Positions 13,871 to 14,535 of a stretch of DNA of 14,535 bases are shown here, piece after piece. Made by a program: the position numbers and the translations under genes. The DNA is from Bordetella parapertussis (GTDB lineage Bacteria > Pseudomonadota > Gammaproteobacteria > Burkholderiales > Burkholderiaceae_C), in NCBI GenBank assembly GCA_945871945.1, contig CAMBXY010000020.1:1-14535 (forward strand). Reading direction: 5' to 3'. Below the pieces are notes generated by a model that saw nothing but the letters and a program-made list of their open reading frames with translations, was not told the origin of the DNA and ran no database searches. The number at the start of each line of letters is the position of its first letter. The first letter of the stretch is position 1.

Positions 13871-13935
13871 TCAAAAACCGCGGCAACTGCCTGTGTGGTT
13901 ATGCCGGCCGCTTACGCTAGGCATCGCTTAGTGGG

Positions 13936-14511
13936 TCAAATAGGCGAACCAATTTGTGCATGGAGCTTATCGAGTAACTGCTGCTTAAGCTCTGCAAAAC
14001 CAAAGGTTTGACTGGAATCTTGAAAATCACAGCAATAGTTATTGACGTGCTGCTGAACAATACTGATGCGACAAGCAAAGAAGTTTTCATAAAACCGCAG
14101 CACCAGCATTTCATCCAGCGTGTTGTTGTTTAAATCGTCGACCAGTTGCTGGGCCAAATCTGGCGGCAAGCTAAACGAAGGCCTAGGCTTTGTGATAACA
14201 GGGGGGATCGCTTCTAAAGGTTTAGGTTCTTCAACCACAGGAGCAGCAGCACGCGGGGCATTGCGGTCCAAAAACTCGTCCCAAGAAAAAGCCTCGCGAG
14301 ATTTCACCCTCCGCAAGGTATTGAATCGCAACACAAAATAAGTTGGGCAAAACCTCAACATCGAGGTGAGCAAGACAATGACACCAATGATCATCCACTG
14401 ATCATTTCTCTCAAACCAAGCCAACCAAGTCATTGTGGTACCGGCCAAAGCACGCAAGCCTTGATCGAGTTGACCCATATTTCGACTGAAAAGACTTGCG
14501 ATGTTGAACAT
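13936..14511 (-). CDS. Single-pass membrane protein of unknown function
   Basis: Not recognised. The 191-residue chain has a moderately amphipathic N-terminus (1-36, ending with several tryptophans), one membrane helix at about 38-62, then a basic stretch (RFNTLRRVKSR at 62-72) pointing to a cytoplasmic C-terminus. Residues 85-115 are a P/A/E-rich linker, and 116-185 a helical domain with a Cys-Cys pair at 160-161 (NNYCCDF) and another Cys at 147. GAGG lies five bases before the ATG at 14511, which supports both the start and the gene. It ends 65 bases after the convergent Rrf2 gene. A different frame (13917-14114) overlaps it and looks less protein-like. Confidence 0.72.
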   Translation of the reverse strand: MFNIASLFSRNMGQLDQGLRALAGTTMTWLAWFERNDQWMIIGVIVLLTSMLRFCPTYFVLRFNTLRRVKSREAFSWDEFLDRNAPRAAAPVVEEPKPLEAIPPVITKPRPSFSLPPDLAQQLVDDLNNNTLDEMLVLRFYENFFACRISIVQQHVNNYCCDFQDSSQTFGFAELKQQLLDKLHAQIGSPI

Positions 14512-14535
14512 TTTTGCCTCGCTTTAGATGACTGC

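Noticed and set aside
13901-13924. ATGCC-N14-GGCAT hairpin after the Rrf2 gene
   Set aside because: Five-pair stem with a long loop and no U-run on either strand; not a convincing terminator.

Overview
The window looks like chromosomal DNA of a betaproteobacterium in the Burkholderiales, probably Comamonadaceae (a Limnohabitans- or Rhodoferax-like freshwater organism is my best guess, not proven). The grounds are moderate GC, very tight gene packing, a SerC with the form of the PLP-cup motif I associate with this order (GGAIAENAIVP), a MerR-type regulator with a C-terminal CECP domain, and a periplasmic TPR protein with a C-terminal CxxxC. No rRNA, tRNA, CRISPR array, insertion sequence or phage gene was seen, and no stretch over 300 bases lacks a gene.

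Layout. 1-2036: the 3' end of umuC (translesion polymerase), yaeQ on the opposite strand, a 2-keto-4-pentenoate hydratase-like enzyme, and a small conserved-looking protein. 2181-5089: a bactofilin diverges from a three-gene operon of unrecognised proteins: an exported protein with a four-cysteine C-terminal domain, a zinc-ribbon/coiled-coil protein with one C-terminal membrane helix, and a zinc-ribbon/membrane-hairpin protein with a GRAM-like C-terminal domain. This is the best candidate here for an undescribed system, possibly a cytoskeleton- or envelope-associated scaffold. 5095-7313: a translationally coupled pair on the minus strand, an EctD-like Fe(II)/2-oxoglutarate dioxygenase followed by a COG4091-type Rossmann/SAF oxidoreductase, suggesting a small catabolic or modification route with unknown substrate.

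7446-11086: a periplasmic TPR protein, an Lrp/AsnC regulator, and divergently from the regulator an AceE-type homodimeric 2-oxoacid dehydrogenase E1 with no E2 or E3 gene beside it. The regulator/E1 pairing recalls mdeR-mdeB of Pseudomonas putida (2-oxobutyrate from methionine catabolism), and a good match to the E. coli Lrp consensus lies between them. 11077-13172: serC, translationally coupled behind a MerR-type regulator whose sensor part lacks the usual B12 motif. 13349-14511: an Rrf2-family regulator without the IscR-type cluster cysteines, transcribed away from the MerR gene, and a single-pass membrane protein of unknown function.

Five convergent junctions have 5-base gaps or overlaps of 10-21 bases, leaving little or no room for separate terminators. 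Three pairs of adjacent genes in the same direction are very close or overlap by ATGA (2783/3340, 7313/6435, 13172/12159), which marks them as operons.
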